Program-made: the position numbers and the translations under genes
The notes under the pieces: model-generated
Databases searched by the model: none
The model's input: only the letters and a program-made list of their open reading frames with translations
What the model was told of the DNA's origin: nothing
Assembly: GCF_041734735.1 (NCBI RefSeq)
Contig: NC_134907.1
Coordinates: 7,023,510 to 7,087,509, forward strand
Direction of reading: 5' to 3'
Source of the DNA: Babylonia areolata
Taxonomy: Eukaryota; Mollusca; Gastropoda; Neogastropoda; Buccinidae
Length of the DNA stretch: 64,000 nt
Shown: positions 1-10,146 of the stretch, one piece after another
How positions within the stretch are numbered: position 1 is the stretch's first letter
Layout: each line of letters begins with the position of its first letter

Positions 1-1
1 C

Positions 2-1915
2 AGGCACATTCTCCCTTCAAATCAAGGTGGTTACAGAACAGGCAAGTCCACATGGGAAAATGCAGCTGCTTTTGCATATGAGGTGTATGAAGGATTCCAA
101 AGAAAAGAAGAAACACTAGCAGTAGCAATTGACCTTGAAGATGCCTACAATAAAGTCCAGTTTGCGCACCTCATGGAGCTGCTACTAAGTTATGGAGTAA
201 GTTTGACACTGACAAGATGGATAGCAGCAGCGCTTCAGGAAAGAACTGTCGTCCTACGCCTCGGAGATTGGATGTCTGCACCTTCTAAACTATCCATGGG
301 ACTGCCACAAGGGTCTCCGCTCTCTCCTGTCCTCTACAATGTCTACACGAAGGGCCTTGCAGACTTAAACAACAATGGAATTGCTCGGGTGCTTACCCTT
401 GCGGATGATGGCCTGGTCTTCAAAACTTCGAAAGATGCTCAGGAAAGAACTGAAGCCGTCCAGAAACAACTAAACAATATTGCTCAATGGTGCAAAGACA
501 CAGGATCTTCCATCAATCCAGCGAAAGCCCAAACGTTGCTGTGCACCCTTAACAACAAAACCGCGAGCAAATCACCACCTTCTGTGTCATTCGATGGAAT
601 TCAAATTGAGAAAACTGAATGCCTACGCTACCTAGGAATACACTTCGACAGGATGCTGACCTTCAGAAAACATACGGAAAATACTGTTCTCAAATGCAAA
701 AAGGGCCTTTCAGTCTTAAAAGCAATGGCAACCAAAGGAATTGAACAACGCCACCTCTTCCTGCTATACCAATCACTCGTCCTCAGCGTGATCGACTACG
801 GACTTGGGCTTACAACACCGTCTCAAAGCAACCTCCTAAAATTAGAAAGAGTACAAAATGAAGCTATGAGGCTGATCCTTGGAACAACAAAAGACACGCC
901 CACAGAAACCATGCGATACCTGCTTGACCTTCCTTCAGTACAGGCCAGAAACAAGTTAGAACAGGTCAAGACCTACTTCAAAGCATTAGAAAACCCTCAA
1001 AACCCACTGCATGACGCAGTCAAAGAACCAAAAGGCAGCCGTCTAGGACGAGGAAGATCATGGATGGGACAAGCAGAAGACACAATCCAGCTAGTATGCC
1101 GACTACAAGACCTGAAAGAAACAAAAGAATGGGAGAAAAACCCCAAAAACCTCAACCATCTATTCAACACAGTCATTTCACCCACTCTAGGAAGACATTG
1201 TCGGGAATGGCCAGAGGGCAAAACAGATGCGGAAGTGAAGCTACTCATAGAAGAAAACAGTAAAGAAGAGGACATCATCATATACACAGATGGCTCAGTC
1301 ACCAAAGACCAGTCTGGTTGGGGATTCACTGCGAAACAAAATGGAAAAACAATTTGGGAAGAGAATGCTGCCTACAAAGTCACAACCTCCAGCCTAACGA
1401 TGGAAGTTGAAGCTGCGACACATGCCCTCCAGTGGCTATCGTCCATCCATACGCCCGGAAACCAACATGCCATGATTCTAACCGACTCAATGAACCTCAT
1501 ACAGAAAATTGAAAACGGAATGGGAAGCCCAGAGTGGCATAAGGCAATGCGCAACTTTCAGATTAAAAAACTCACATGGTCATACTGCCCGGGACATGCA
1601 GGTGTTAAGGGAAATGAGCGAGCTGACAGACTTGCTGGTAACGCAACACCAACGAGCGGCCTACATCTAGGAAAATCGGAAATTCTCAGAAAAGTCAAAG
1701 AATACCAAAAAGAACAGGTACAAGGCCATCACACCATCGATCGCCTCAAAGAAATAAAAGCAGAGAGAGGGAGCGGCCGAAAGTCTAACATGAAAGGTAG
1801 AGCACGATGCTTTGCAAATCAAACAAATATCGGCATCATTTCCAAACCAACATTGCGCAAATTTCTTCAAAACGGAACAGAGTCTCTGTGGGCCTTTCCA
1901 AATACAATAGACTGA
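2..1915 (+). CDS. LINE-A ORF2 C-terminal part: reverse transcriptase and RNase H
   Basis: The frame is open from the first bases, so the true start is upstream. RT motifs in order: AIDLEDAYNKV (first catalytic Asp), GLPQGSPLSPVLYN, then LADDGLVF, which carries the Asp-Asp pair but has Leu where Tyr or Phe is usual. A thumb region with YLGIHFD follows. The RNase H domain shows IYTDGSVT (first Asp), MEVEAATHAL (Glu), LTDSMNLI (Asp) and CPGHAGVKGNERAD (final His and Asp region). It would make cDNA at the nicked target and remove the RNA strand. No stop interrupts it inside the window, so this copy is fairly young, but whether it is whole cannot be judged. Confidence 0.88.
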   Translation, partial: RHILPSNQGGYRTGKSTWENAAAFAYEVYEGFQRKEETLAVAIDLEDAYNKVQFAHLMELLLSYGVSLTLTRWIAAALQERTVVLRLGDWMSAPSKLSMGLPQGSPLSPVLYNVYTKGLADLNNNGIARVLTLADDGLVFKTSKDAQERTEAVQKQLNNIAQWCKDTGSSINPAKAQTLLCTLNNKTASKSPPSVSFDGIQIEKTECLRYLGIHFDRMLTFRKHTENTVLKCKKGLSVLKAMATKGIEQRHLFLLYQSLVLSVIDYGLGLTTPSQSNLLKLERVQNEAMRLILGTTKDTPTETMRYLLDLPSVQARNKLEQVKTYFKALENPQNPLHDAVKEPKGSRLGRGRSWMGQAEDTIQLVCRLQDLKETKEWEKNPKNLNHLFNTVISPTLGRHCREWPEGKTDAEVKLLIEENSKEEDIIIYTDGSVTKDQSGWGFTAKQNGKTIWEENAAYKVTTSSLTMEVEAATHALQWLSSIHTPGNQHAMILTDSMNLIQKIENGMGSPEWHKAMRNFQIKKLTWSYCPGHAGVKGNERADRLAGNATPTSGLHLGKSEILRKVKEYQKEQVQGHHTIDRLKEIKAERGSGRKSNMKGRARCFANQTNIGIISKPTLRKFLQNGTESLWAFPNTID

Positions 1916-2099
1916 GCAACACACTAGACGCCACGTTCTTGGCATCAGAGATCTTTTCCCATCCCTCTTGGCAGCCTCTGTGCGTGTGCGTGTGTGGATG
2001 TGTGTGTTTGTGTGGATGTGTGGGTCTGTGTTTTTGAGTGCGTTTGTGAATGCGCGAGAGTGTAAGTGTACACAAGTGTCAGGAGAGATCTGTGTACGG

Positions 2100-2111
<12 letters not shown>

Positions 2112-2153
<42 letters not shown>
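2112..2153. repeat. (TA)n microsatellite in LINE-A 3' UTR
   Basis: A pure TA run inside a longer GT-rich stretch (about 1978-2380). The same GT-TA-GT layout is found in LINE-A copy 2 (about 43008-43280), so the microsatellite belongs to the element's 3' UTR and is not a chance neighbour. Confidence 0.8.
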
Positions 2154-2157
<4 letters not shown>

Positions 2158-2667
2158 TTGTATATATGTGTGGGGGTTGGGGGTGGGAGATATGGGCGTA
2201 TATGTGTGTGCTTGTACAAGTAAGTGTTCATCTCTGTGAGTGTGTGTTTGCGTGCGTGTGTGTGTGTGTGTGTGTGTGTGCCGTGGAAGCTGCGATACGT
2301 AGGCTAGAAATGAGTGTGTGGAGGAGGGGGTTGGAGGAGGTGCAAGGTAATGTGTGTGTGTGTGTGTGTGTGTGTTGGAGCTCATGTACGTTTATATGTA
2401 TTTGACTGTACTTTCATATCTGTGAAACTGCATGTTTGGTGCATTTCTGTTATGCATGTGTGGGTGTATGTGTGAATGTGTGTCGTCATATTTTACATTC
2501 ATTCGCTTAATTATCACCATTGTTGTCTTATTTATTTATTTATTTATTTTTTATTATTATCATTTTATTAGTATTACTATTATTATTACTACTACCTTTT
2601 TCTATATTATAATTATTATTTATTTATTTATTTATTTATGTAAGCTTATCTATTATTTATTCCCCCC

Positions 2668-2707
<40 letters not shown>

Positions 2708-2838
2708 CTCAAGGCCTGACTAAGCGCGTTGGGTTACGCTGCTGGTCAGGCATCTGCTTGGCAGATGTGGTGTAGCGTATATGGTTTGTCCGAGCGCAGT
2801 GACGCCTCCTTGAGCAACTGAAACTGAAACTGAAACTG

Positions 2839-3565
2839 TTTGGTCTGGATTTACACCGAGGTATTTGACAAAAGGTTTGAAGAGAACTCGATCACCCCCA
2901 ATGTTAGCAAAGTCACTGTCCACTTTACAAAGGCGTGATGCTGAACCCAATGGTAGGATCTTTGTCTTGACTGTGTTGAGTTTCAGTTTGTTGCTGCTCA
3001 TCCAGGCCACCACGTGATCAATACAATATCCGAATTTCGCGAAATACAGCATTAGAAAATTCTGTGGGACGTGAACTTTTGGAAAACTCAGTGTCATCAG
3101 CGTATTTATGTAGGTCACAAGCACAAGAATCAATCACATCAGAGAGAGGCTGAACATACTAAGTAAAAAGTACTGGCCTCAACACCGAACCCTGAGGTAC
3201 TCCACAAACAAGTGGGCGGGGAGAAGACATAGCACCATTAACAATGACAGACTGTCTACAGCCAGTCAGGTACGAGCTGAACCAGTCAAGGGCAGTACCA
3301 TAACTCCAAAGAACACTCGGAGGTCTCTCTAACAGGATGGCATGATCCAGAGTATCAAACGCCGCACTCAGGTCAAGCAGAGCAAGCACTGACACAAGTC
3401 CCTCATCAGCACTGGCAGGCAGACCATGGAGAACACAGAGGACAGCAGTCTCTGTACTGTGGAATTTTCTGTAGGCAGATTGATATGTTTCCAGAAGATT
3501 ATTATGAGAGAGATGGCTCTGCAGCTGAGTCAGAACAACTTTCACAATAATTTTAGATATGATCA
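2839..3565 (-). mobile_element. L2/CR1-like LINE fragment (RT domain), broken
   Basis: Reading the minus strand: QSAYRKFHSTETAVL, then LALLDLSAAFDTLDHAILL (first catalytic Asp), WFSSYLTG, and CGVPQGSVLRPVLF. The reading frame is then lost across the YADD region. It resumes with WMSSNKLKLNTVKTK and VKYLGVNPDQT in another frame. It is therefore a dead RT fragment with at least one frameshift, of L2/CR1-type by motif style. LINE-A copy 1 ends exactly at its low-coordinate side. Confidence 0.75.
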
Positions 3566-3760
3566 GGGTCCAAGGCCCCGTTTCGGCATGGTGCTGTGTC
3601 CTTGGGGAAGGCACTTTAAACCGATTTTCCTCGCGCCACCCAGGTTTGAATGTACACCTGACTGCGGTGTGGGAAGGCCAACGTGGACACATTGAAAGTG
3701 AATTCTTTGCCTCCATGGCCGGGAAAGGCGACAGGATCCTTAACCTTTGACCATAATCTT
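3566..3760 (+). repeat. Short interspersed repeat, unclassified
   Basis: The stretch containing GTGTCCTTGGGGAAGGCACT and CCACCCAGGTTTGAATGT resembles a dispersed repeat I have seen in many molluscan sequences, though I cannot give its family. It directly abuts the RT fragment at 2839-3565. No coding potential is evident. From 3760 to 4018 I see only a GT microsatellite (3804-3843) and unremarkable AT-rich sequence. Confidence 0.4.
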
Positions 3761-3801
3761 ATATTACTTTATTTCTTCCTGTTCTTTATGTAGAAAAAAA
3801 A

Positions 3802-3848
<47 letters not shown>

Positions 3849-4018
3849 GTTGCGGGGGGGATAGGTAGAGACAACGCTGGAAAAAATTGGAGGGAAACGT
3901 TAACATCAAACAATTACATCAGATGCAAGAAATGTCCCATAGGGAGAGCCAACTCATGGGGGAAATTGAAGTAAACGCTAACATCAAACAACTATAACAG
4001 CTATAACAAAATAATGTC

Positions 4019-4197
4019 CTATTGGACTACACAGCCACCCATCTGCAATATCAAACAGCATCTAGGAATTGTTAAAAATACACTCACAAGAACTTTCGAT
4101 GAATATTGGTAAAATGTTTTTAGACTCTGACATTCAAATATTACGTGTTTGCTACAAATAAGTTCTCCACATATGCATTTGATGTCTTTGCTGAATA

Positions 4198-4200
<3 letters not shown>
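4019..4200 (-). mobile_element. LINE ORF2 C-terminal scrap
   Basis: The minus strand encodes KDIKCICGELICSKHVIFEC. This is the Cys/His tail pattern (C-x-C...H...C) found after the RT of many non-LTR elements. A (GT)n run (4200-4261) breaks it on the upstream side. It is only a relic. Confidence 0.45.
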
Positions 4201-4264
<64 letters not shown>

Positions 4265-4311
4265 ATGAATAGAATAGAATAGAATAAAAAGAACAGAATA
4301 TGTCTTTATTA

Positions 4312-6760
4312 CCACGTTTACCGTTTGTGGAGCTGCTGGAAGATCGTCTAGAATCCGCCTCTCTGGACAACCAGAATGTGGAGGACCCTGCGTGAGCTGA
4401 TCTATAGTACAGCTTCAGAGACCCTGGGACCCATGACCAGAAAGCACAAAGACTGGTTTGATGAAAACTGTGATGAAATCAAGCAGCTTCTGGATGAGAA
4501 ACGCCGTCTGCATCAAGCCCACCTGAGCAACCCAAAGTCCACATCAAAAAAGGATGTGTACGATGCCATCCGCAGGAATGTTCAGCAAAAGTTAAGCCAG
4601 ATGCAGGATAAGTGGCTGAGTAACAAAGCTGATGAGATCCAGGGATATGCTGACAGGCACGATATGAAGAGGTTCTATGATGCCTTAAAAGAAGTCTACG
4701 GCCCCACATCCTCAGGATCATCCCCCCTCCTCAGTGCAGATGGGAATACCTTGATCACCGAGAAGGAGAAAATTCTCGAACGCTGGGCTGAGCACTTCAA
4801 CAGTGTCTTAAATCGCCCTTCCTCCATAAATGATGAAACCATAGACCGTCTCCCACAAGTCCCCATCAACGAAGCACTGGACGATCCGCCAACACTTCTT
4901 GAGACCCAGAAAGCAATCCGTCTGGTATCCAGCGGCAAAGCACCTGGCTCAGACTCCATACCAGCAGAGGTCTACAAGGATGGAGGCACTGTGCTGACTG
5001 AGAAGCTCCATCAGCTGTACTCACTCATGTGGAAAGAAGAGACGATCCCCCAGGATTTCAAAGATGCATCTATCATTCACTTGTACAAGCGAAAGGGGAA
5101 CCGGCAAGCCTGTGATAACCATCGGGGCATTTCCTTGCTCTCCATCGCAGGCAAGATACTTGCCAGGATCCTACTAAACCGCCTCACAGCACACCTTGAC
5201 CAAGGTCATTTGCCTGAGAGCCAATGTGGATTCCGGAAAGAGCACAGAACCACCGACATGGTGTTTGCTGCAAGGCAGCTGCAAGAGAAATGTCAGGAGC
5301 AAAATGCTGATCTGTTCTCCACCTATGTCGACCTCACTAAGGCCTTCGACACCGTGAGTAGAGAGGGACTGTGGAAGATCATGGCCAAGTACGGATGCCC
5401 TCGAAAATTTATTTCCTTGGTCAGCCAATTCCATGAAGGCATGCAGGCTCGAGTCCAGGACAATGGCGAAACATCTGCTCCTTTTGCTGTCACAAATGGT
5501 GTCAAGCAAGGCTGCGTCCTGGCTCCAACCCTGTTCAGCCTCATGTTCTCTGCAATGCTTACTGATGCCTTCAGAGATGGCGATGTTGGAATCGGCCTAA
5601 AGTACCGAACAGATGGCAAGTTGTTTAACCTCAGAAGGCTTCAAGCAAAAACGAAGGTCATGACAGACATCACCAGAGACTTTTTGTTTGCTGATGATTG
5701 TGCCCTCAACGCTGGATCTGAAGCTGACATGCAACTCAGCGTCGACAAGTTTGCCACTGCCAGCAGGAATTTCGGCCTTACCATCAGCACGAGGAAAACT
5801 GAAGTTCTCCATCAGCCAGCCCCAGGGAAACCCTACGTTGAGCCCAACATCACTGTCAACGGTCAGAGACTCAGTGCGTTGGAGCGGTTCACATACCTTG
5901 GCAGCACACTGTCACGAAATGCGACCATCGACGATGAAGTGAACGTCAGGATTGCAAGAGGAAGCGCAACTTTTGGCAGACTCAGTGCAAATGTCTGGAA
6001 CAGAAGAGGCATTAGTCTTGAGACCAAGCTAAAGGTCTACAGAGCAGTAGTTCTCCCCACACTACTGTACGCCTGCGAAACTTGGACAGTGTACCAACGA
6101 CATGCCAAGAAGCTGAACCACTTCCACACAACATGCCTCAGGAAGCTACTGAACATCAAGTGGCAAGACAGGATCCCAGACACAGAGGTGCTCGCAAAAG
6201 CCACCCTTCCCAGCATCTTCACCATCCTGATGCAGTCCCAGCTTCGCTGGGCTGGACACGTGGCGCGCATGCCAGACCATCGGCTGCCCAAAAGGCTCTT
6301 CTATGGCGAGCTGCAACAAGGGAAGAGATCACACGGAGGTCAGAAGAAGCGCTTCAGAGATACTCTGAAAGTCTCTCTTAAAGCGTTTGATATCAACCCT
6401 GACTCCTGGGAGGAATCTGCAGTGGACCGTGACAAATGGCGCGCTGCAGTGCACAAAGGCGCCAAGTTGTGCGAGGCCAACAGGACTGCTGCAGCTGTTC
6501 AGAAGAGGCAGGCCAGAAAGTCACGGGCAAACAAGCTCCCTGACAATGATATGCCTGTCTTTGTCTGCCCCAACTGTCAGCGAACATTTCGTGCGCAGAT
6601 CGGACTATTTAGCCATCTGCGCATTCACAGATAGATTCATGAGCATCCTCCCCCCCCACCCCACCACCACCTTCCCCCCATTCCCCAGCCTGGATGACAA
6701 CGATGGTCATCATCGATCTCGATGGACACACCACCACCACCGGGGTCACAAGGAATAATG
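4312..6760 (+). mobile_element. LINE-C, 5'-truncated non-LTR retrotransposon
   Basis: A 5'-truncated LINE related to LINE-B but clearly a separate subfamily. It starts near coding sequence for FVELLEDRLE, has one frame disruption just before the long ORF, then runs through RT to a C-terminal zinc finger. Its short 3' UTR ends in a self-complementary CATCGATCTCGATG followed by CAC/CCACCA repeats. The same 3' terminal block is found alone, in reverse, at about 48433-48471. Confidence 0.85.
4376..6634 (+). CDS. LINE-C ORF2: reverse transcriptase with C-terminal C2H2 finger
   Basis: A 752-residue open frame with no stop, lacking the N-terminal endonuclease. RT motifs: FSTYVDLTKAFDTVSREGLW (catalytic Asp), NGVKQGCVLAPTLFSLMFSA, and FLFADDCAL (Asp-Asp pair). 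A maturase-like thumb follows (YLGSTLSRNATIDDEV, LLYACETWTVYQRH). The last 25 residues hold CPNCQRTFRAQIGLFSHLRI, a C2H2 finger. The first Met used here sits just after a small frame break, so the real ORF began upstream. Clade is uncertain: motif style fits the CR1/L2/RTE neighbourhood but I cannot place it. Confidence 0.88.
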   Translation: MWRTLRELIYSTASETLGPMTRKHKDWFDENCDEIKQLLDEKRRLHQAHLSNPKSTSKKDVYDAIRRNVQQKLSQMQDKWLSNKADEIQGYADRHDMKRFYDALKEVYGPTSSGSSPLLSADGNTLITEKEKILERWAEHFNSVLNRPSSINDETIDRLPQVPINEALDDPPTLLETQKAIRLVSSGKAPGSDSIPAEVYKDGGTVLTEKLHQLYSLMWKEETIPQDFKDASIIHLYKRKGNRQACDNHRGISLLSIAGKILARILLNRLTAHLDQGHLPESQCGFRKEHRTTDMVFAARQLQEKCQEQNADLFSTYVDLTKAFDTVSREGLWKIMAKYGCPRKFISLVSQFHEGMQARVQDNGETSAPFAVTNGVKQGCVLAPTLFSLMFSAMLTDAFRDGDVGIGLKYRTDGKLFNLRRLQAKTKVMTDITRDFLFADDCALNAGSEADMQLSVDKFATASRNFGLTISTRKTEVLHQPAPGKPYVEPNITVNGQRLSALERFTYLGSTLSRNATIDDEVNVRIARGSATFGRLSANVWNRRGISLETKLKVYRAVVLPTLLYACETWTVYQRHAKKLNHFHTTCLRKLLNIKWQDRIPDTEVLAKATLPSIFTILMQSQLRWAGHVARMPDHRLPKRLFYGELQQGKRSHGGQKKRFRDTLKVSLKAFDINPDSWEESAVDRDKWRAAVHKGAKLCEANRTAAAVQKRQARKSRANKLPDNDMPVFVCPNCQRTFRAQIGLFSHLRIHR

Positions 6761-6871
6761 GGGGGATTATTACATAACAAGGTACGAACATAAATCGAAA
6801 ATTCATACACAAATACAGATACAGTAGAAATTAGGATATATACATGTGCATATCAATACAAAAACGTGTGC

Positions 6872-6941
6872 ATACACACACACACACACACACACACATG
6901 CACGCACGCACAAACACACACACATCTCTCTCTCTCTCTCT

Positions 6942-7014
<73 letters not shown>
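6872..7014. repeat. (CA)n microsatellite cluster
   Basis: Two pure AC runs (about 6873-6898 and 6940-7014) flank a short TC-rich spacer. The cluster lies between the LINE-C 3' end and the mariner left end. Confidence 0.9.
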
Positions 7015-7019
<5 letters not shown>

Positions 7020-7071
7020 AGCAGAAGATGCATATTACATGTGGATAGAGCTGATGACTAGATCTTCGTCT

Positions 7072-7286
7072 GCCGAATTCATTGAAAATTTTCACAAAGT
7101 AATTTTAGGGTTTCATCAACAAGTCTAAATATCTAAAAGTTCGGACGCAAATTATGCGAGTATTGTAAAATTGAAAACAGTGTGTCAAAGTATCAGAGCT
7201 ATGCAATGTAACCTTCATCATGTTCATGCCAGTTGCAAGGTGTTGGCATCTGTCAATCAGTGTCAATCTGAAAATAGCCTGTCTGT

Positions 7287-7318
<32 letters not shown>

Positions 7319-8573
7319 TCGTCTGTATCCAAAATCAGTTCTGTCCAAAGTTGCAGTTTGGAAGGATCAACCATACCTTTGAGTGAAAGTGATAATTGAA
7401 AACTGTTTCAAGGAGAAAGGCTGGGGTGGAAGAAGGATCGTAAAGGAATTTCCAGGCAAGGAGTGGAGTCATGTCACTGTAAATAGACTTATCACTAAAA
7501 TACGCACTTCAGGGTCAGTAGCACGTAAAATTGGCAGAGGGAGACCCAAGACTGCATGTTCGGATGAGAACAAGGACCGTGTTGAGGAACTGATTCAATC
7601 CCAGGAGGAGAACCCAGAGACCCACAAATCTCTAAAAGAAGTTGCAAGCGATTTACAAGTGAGCAAGTCTTCTGTGCAAAGAATGGCGAAAGAACTGGAG
7701 CTGAAGCCCTTCAAGAGGATACGGGTATCAATTAGGGACCAAAATGTTAGAGGGAAAAGAAAAACTCGCTGCCGTAAGTTGAATGACCGCTACTCGGCCA
7801 CTGATGTGAAAAGGATCATTTTCACAGACGAGAAAGACTTTACATTAGAGATTGCTAAAAATCACCAAAACGATCACGTTTATGGGAAACGGAAACAGAA
7901 ATTCAGCCATCTCGCTTCTATCATGAGACTTCTAGATTTTCAAAAAAGATAATGGTTTCAGCTGGAGTATCCTGGAAAGGAAAACCAAACATTCATTTTA
8001 TTGACACTGATAGAGCCAAGGTTGATAGTGAAAGCTACATTCAGTTATTGCATGACAATCTTCTCCCGGATTGTAGGCGTCTTTATCCTTGAAACAAGTA
8101 CGTGTTTCAGCAAGATGGGGCTCCTTCACACACAACAGGGTAACCCAGACCCATCTGGAGGAGGCTACACCAGAATTCTTCACGAAGGATGAATGGCCTC
8201 CACAAAGTCCTGACTGTAACCCAATGGATTATGCCACATGGGACTTTCTGAAGGAGAAAGATTACCGGGGAGTGAGAGAAAATTGACTGAGCAGGCGTTA
8301 AAAAACAGGACAATTATGTCATGGGAGGAGATATCGGTGGAAGAAATACGTAAATGTATTTCTGCTTGGAAGAAATGGCTTCGTTTAGCCGTGGAGGAAG
8401 ATGGAGGCCACATTGAGCATAAACTGAAATAAGTGAGTTTTCCTCCGATATTGGATTTTTTGACATGTTGTTTTGAATTTGACAATACTCGCATAATCTG
8501 CGTACGAACTTTTAGCTATTTTGCAGACTTGATGATACTCTAAGGTTACTGTGTGCAATTTTTCAATGAATTC
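7072..8573 (+). mobile_element. Mariner-like (DD37D-type) DNA transposon with long inverted repeats, broken
   Basis: The ends are imperfect inverted repeats of about 125 bp, left 7072-7195 and right about 8452-8573. They share CCGAATTCATTGAAAA at the outer edge and AATTATGCGAGTATTGT further in. Between them is a mariner-type transposase gene. A run of about 29 T (7289-7317) lies in the 5' leader. Outer bases differ beyond the CCGAATTC block, so I place the ends there, and I could not identify a clean TA duplication. The element is dead because the transposase frame is broken. Confidence 0.8.
7383..8430 (+). pseudogene. Mariner-like transposase, DD37D type, frame-broken
   Basis: The first frame (7383-7952) gives the N-terminal helix-turn-helix region, including GRGRPKTACSDENKDRVEEL, and a first catalytic site FTDEKDF followed by QNDHVYG. 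The frame stops near 7952. The second catalytic Asp (FQQDGAPSHT, 8114-8116) and the third (WPPQSPDCNPMDY, 8227-8229) are 113 nt apart. Allowing one lost base, that is 37 residues between them, which fits the DD37D (maT-like) branch. The C-terminus (WEEISVEEIRKCISAWKKW) is in yet another frame. At least three breaks were seen. The final Asp in place of Glu argues against Tc1. Confidence 0.8.
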
Positions 8574-8652
8574 GGTTTCTCTATCACTGAGAAAATACTT
8601 GTCAAAAAGCGAAAAGCGGTTCACTTTTTGGGTGACACCCAATATTATATAC

Positions 8653-8748
<96 letters not shown>
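8653..8748. repeat. (AC)n-(GT)n self-complementary microsatellite
   Basis: About 52 bases of AC repeat run directly into about 44 bases of GT repeat, so the strand can fold back on itself. It ends at the first bases of repeat R1 (TGTAGCC). Confidence 0.9.
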
Positions 8749-8750
<2 letters not shown>

Positions 8751-8989
8751 CCAAGCACTCAGCTGGCTGCAAATAACCATAGTTCAACTCAGTGCACAAA
8801 CAGAAAGCTGAGATATAGCAGACGCCATTTTTGTCACAGGGTACCTGCTGCCTTTCAATCTCAGGCATAAGGCACGACGCCATTCGAAATTCGAATAATC
8901 TGTGCCCATTCTAAACTGCTCCAAACATTATTCATTTGAATTCAGGTATCGTTCACAGCAGATTATATTTGTTGTGCTTACACACACAC

Positions 8990-9221
8990 TTAACTCACTC
9001 AGTACGGCCAGTCCTCTCTTCTCCTCTACACAGACCCCTCGGATGTCCAGTGGGTGTCTGAATGACCTAACCTTTAGCTTCCGTCGTCAGAACTGTGGTA
9101 TTCTTTGTCAACATTCACCTCTTCAGTATAAGAGCGTTCCGCTTGCAATATTTTGATGATGGTAATTGGGATGAAACGCTGTTAACGTCGTCTCTTTCGC
9201 CGTTCGTATGGAGAGAGTTAA
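8990..9221 (+). mobile_element. TTAA-flanked MITE, copy 1
   Basis: A 232-bp element bounded by TTAA on both sides, with imperfect terminal inverted repeats: CTCACTCAGTACGGC at one end and the complement of GCCGTTCGTATGGAGAG at the other. TTAA targets are typical of piggyBac-like elements. R1 copy 3 carries the matching empty site with a single TTAA (near 44284), which confirms the boundaries. Confidence 0.8.
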
Positions 9222-9916
9222 ATCAGTCAGAAGCATGCTTGATTTTAGTTTAATCGTTCGTCAGTGTAAAGATTTCAACTGACCTCAAACTTTCGTCATT
9301 TTGTCTTTCCTTCACACTTAATGCTACAGTCTACTGTTCTGTGACTGCTGTTGGAAACTAAAACCACACCTTTATAGTGTGTGGATGAGAATGGATCAGG
9401 TATGTAGAAGATACAAAGCCGATTTTCATTGTCGACACTTAACGACAATCACTCCATAACTAGTGTCCCTTGACGCCATTGGGTGAGCTGAAACTTGTGT
9501 TTCTGCTGCAGTATATTTAATTAAATATCTCTTTTGTAGGATCAGTAAACTACAAGTATTATATACTGACAGAATCATCGCAATGTCATCTTTAAATATA
9601 TTCCATTTGTGTTTGTCTACGTTATAGTGATTGAACGCAGTTTGTAATTTTCAGCGATGAGCTTGCTAAAACCGACCCCTTTCAGGTGACTTAAGTTAAG
9701 ATTATGAATTCATCTCAAATAATGAACACTTCATTTCATACTCATTAGAAAGTAGGTGTTGAGCTCTTTCTTTTGCGACCTATCCGACGTAAATTAGTTC
9801 AGGAATCATTTAGAAATCTATCACTGAACACTTTGAAACGAACACAATGATAATCAAATTTAGCGGGGGTTGAGCCGATTCGCTTCATGGGCCATGTGAG
9901 TGCTTTTGCAGCTCGT

Positions 9917-10146
9917 TTAACTCTCTCCATACGAACGGCGAGAGAGACGACGTTCAGCGTTTCACCCCAATTACCACCATCAAAATATTACAAGCAGAAG
10001 GCTCTTACAAAGAAGAGGTGAATGTTGACAAAGAATACCACAATTCTGACGACAGAAGCTAAAGGTTGGGTCATTGAGACACCAACTGGACATCCGAGGG
10101 GTCTGTGTAGAGGAGAAGAGAGGACTGGCCGTACTGAGTGAGTTAA
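9917..10146 (-). mobile_element. TTAA-flanked MITE, copy 2 (inverted)
   Basis: The same element as at 8990-9221 but in reverse orientation, again flanked by TTAA. By eye it is about 90 percent identical to the first copy. The two copies form an inverted pair about 700 bp apart inside R1 copy 1. Confidence 0.8.

Larger units (their letters stand above)
1..2838 (+). mobile_element. LINE-A copy 1 (RT + RNase H non-LTR retrotransposon), cut by window edge
   Basis: The 3' part of a non-LTR retrotransposon of the I/Nimb-like group, judged by an RT followed by an RNase H domain. After the ORF comes a GT/TA-rich 3' UTR (about 1.97-2.7 kb). The 3' end is a conserved block (2714-2838) finishing in repeats of CTGAAA. 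The same end block recurs at 43620-43743. Just past the tail the sequence changes to a minus-strand RT fragment, so LINE-A appears to have inserted into that older element. The 5' half lies outside the window. Clade assignment is inference. Confidence 0.85.
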
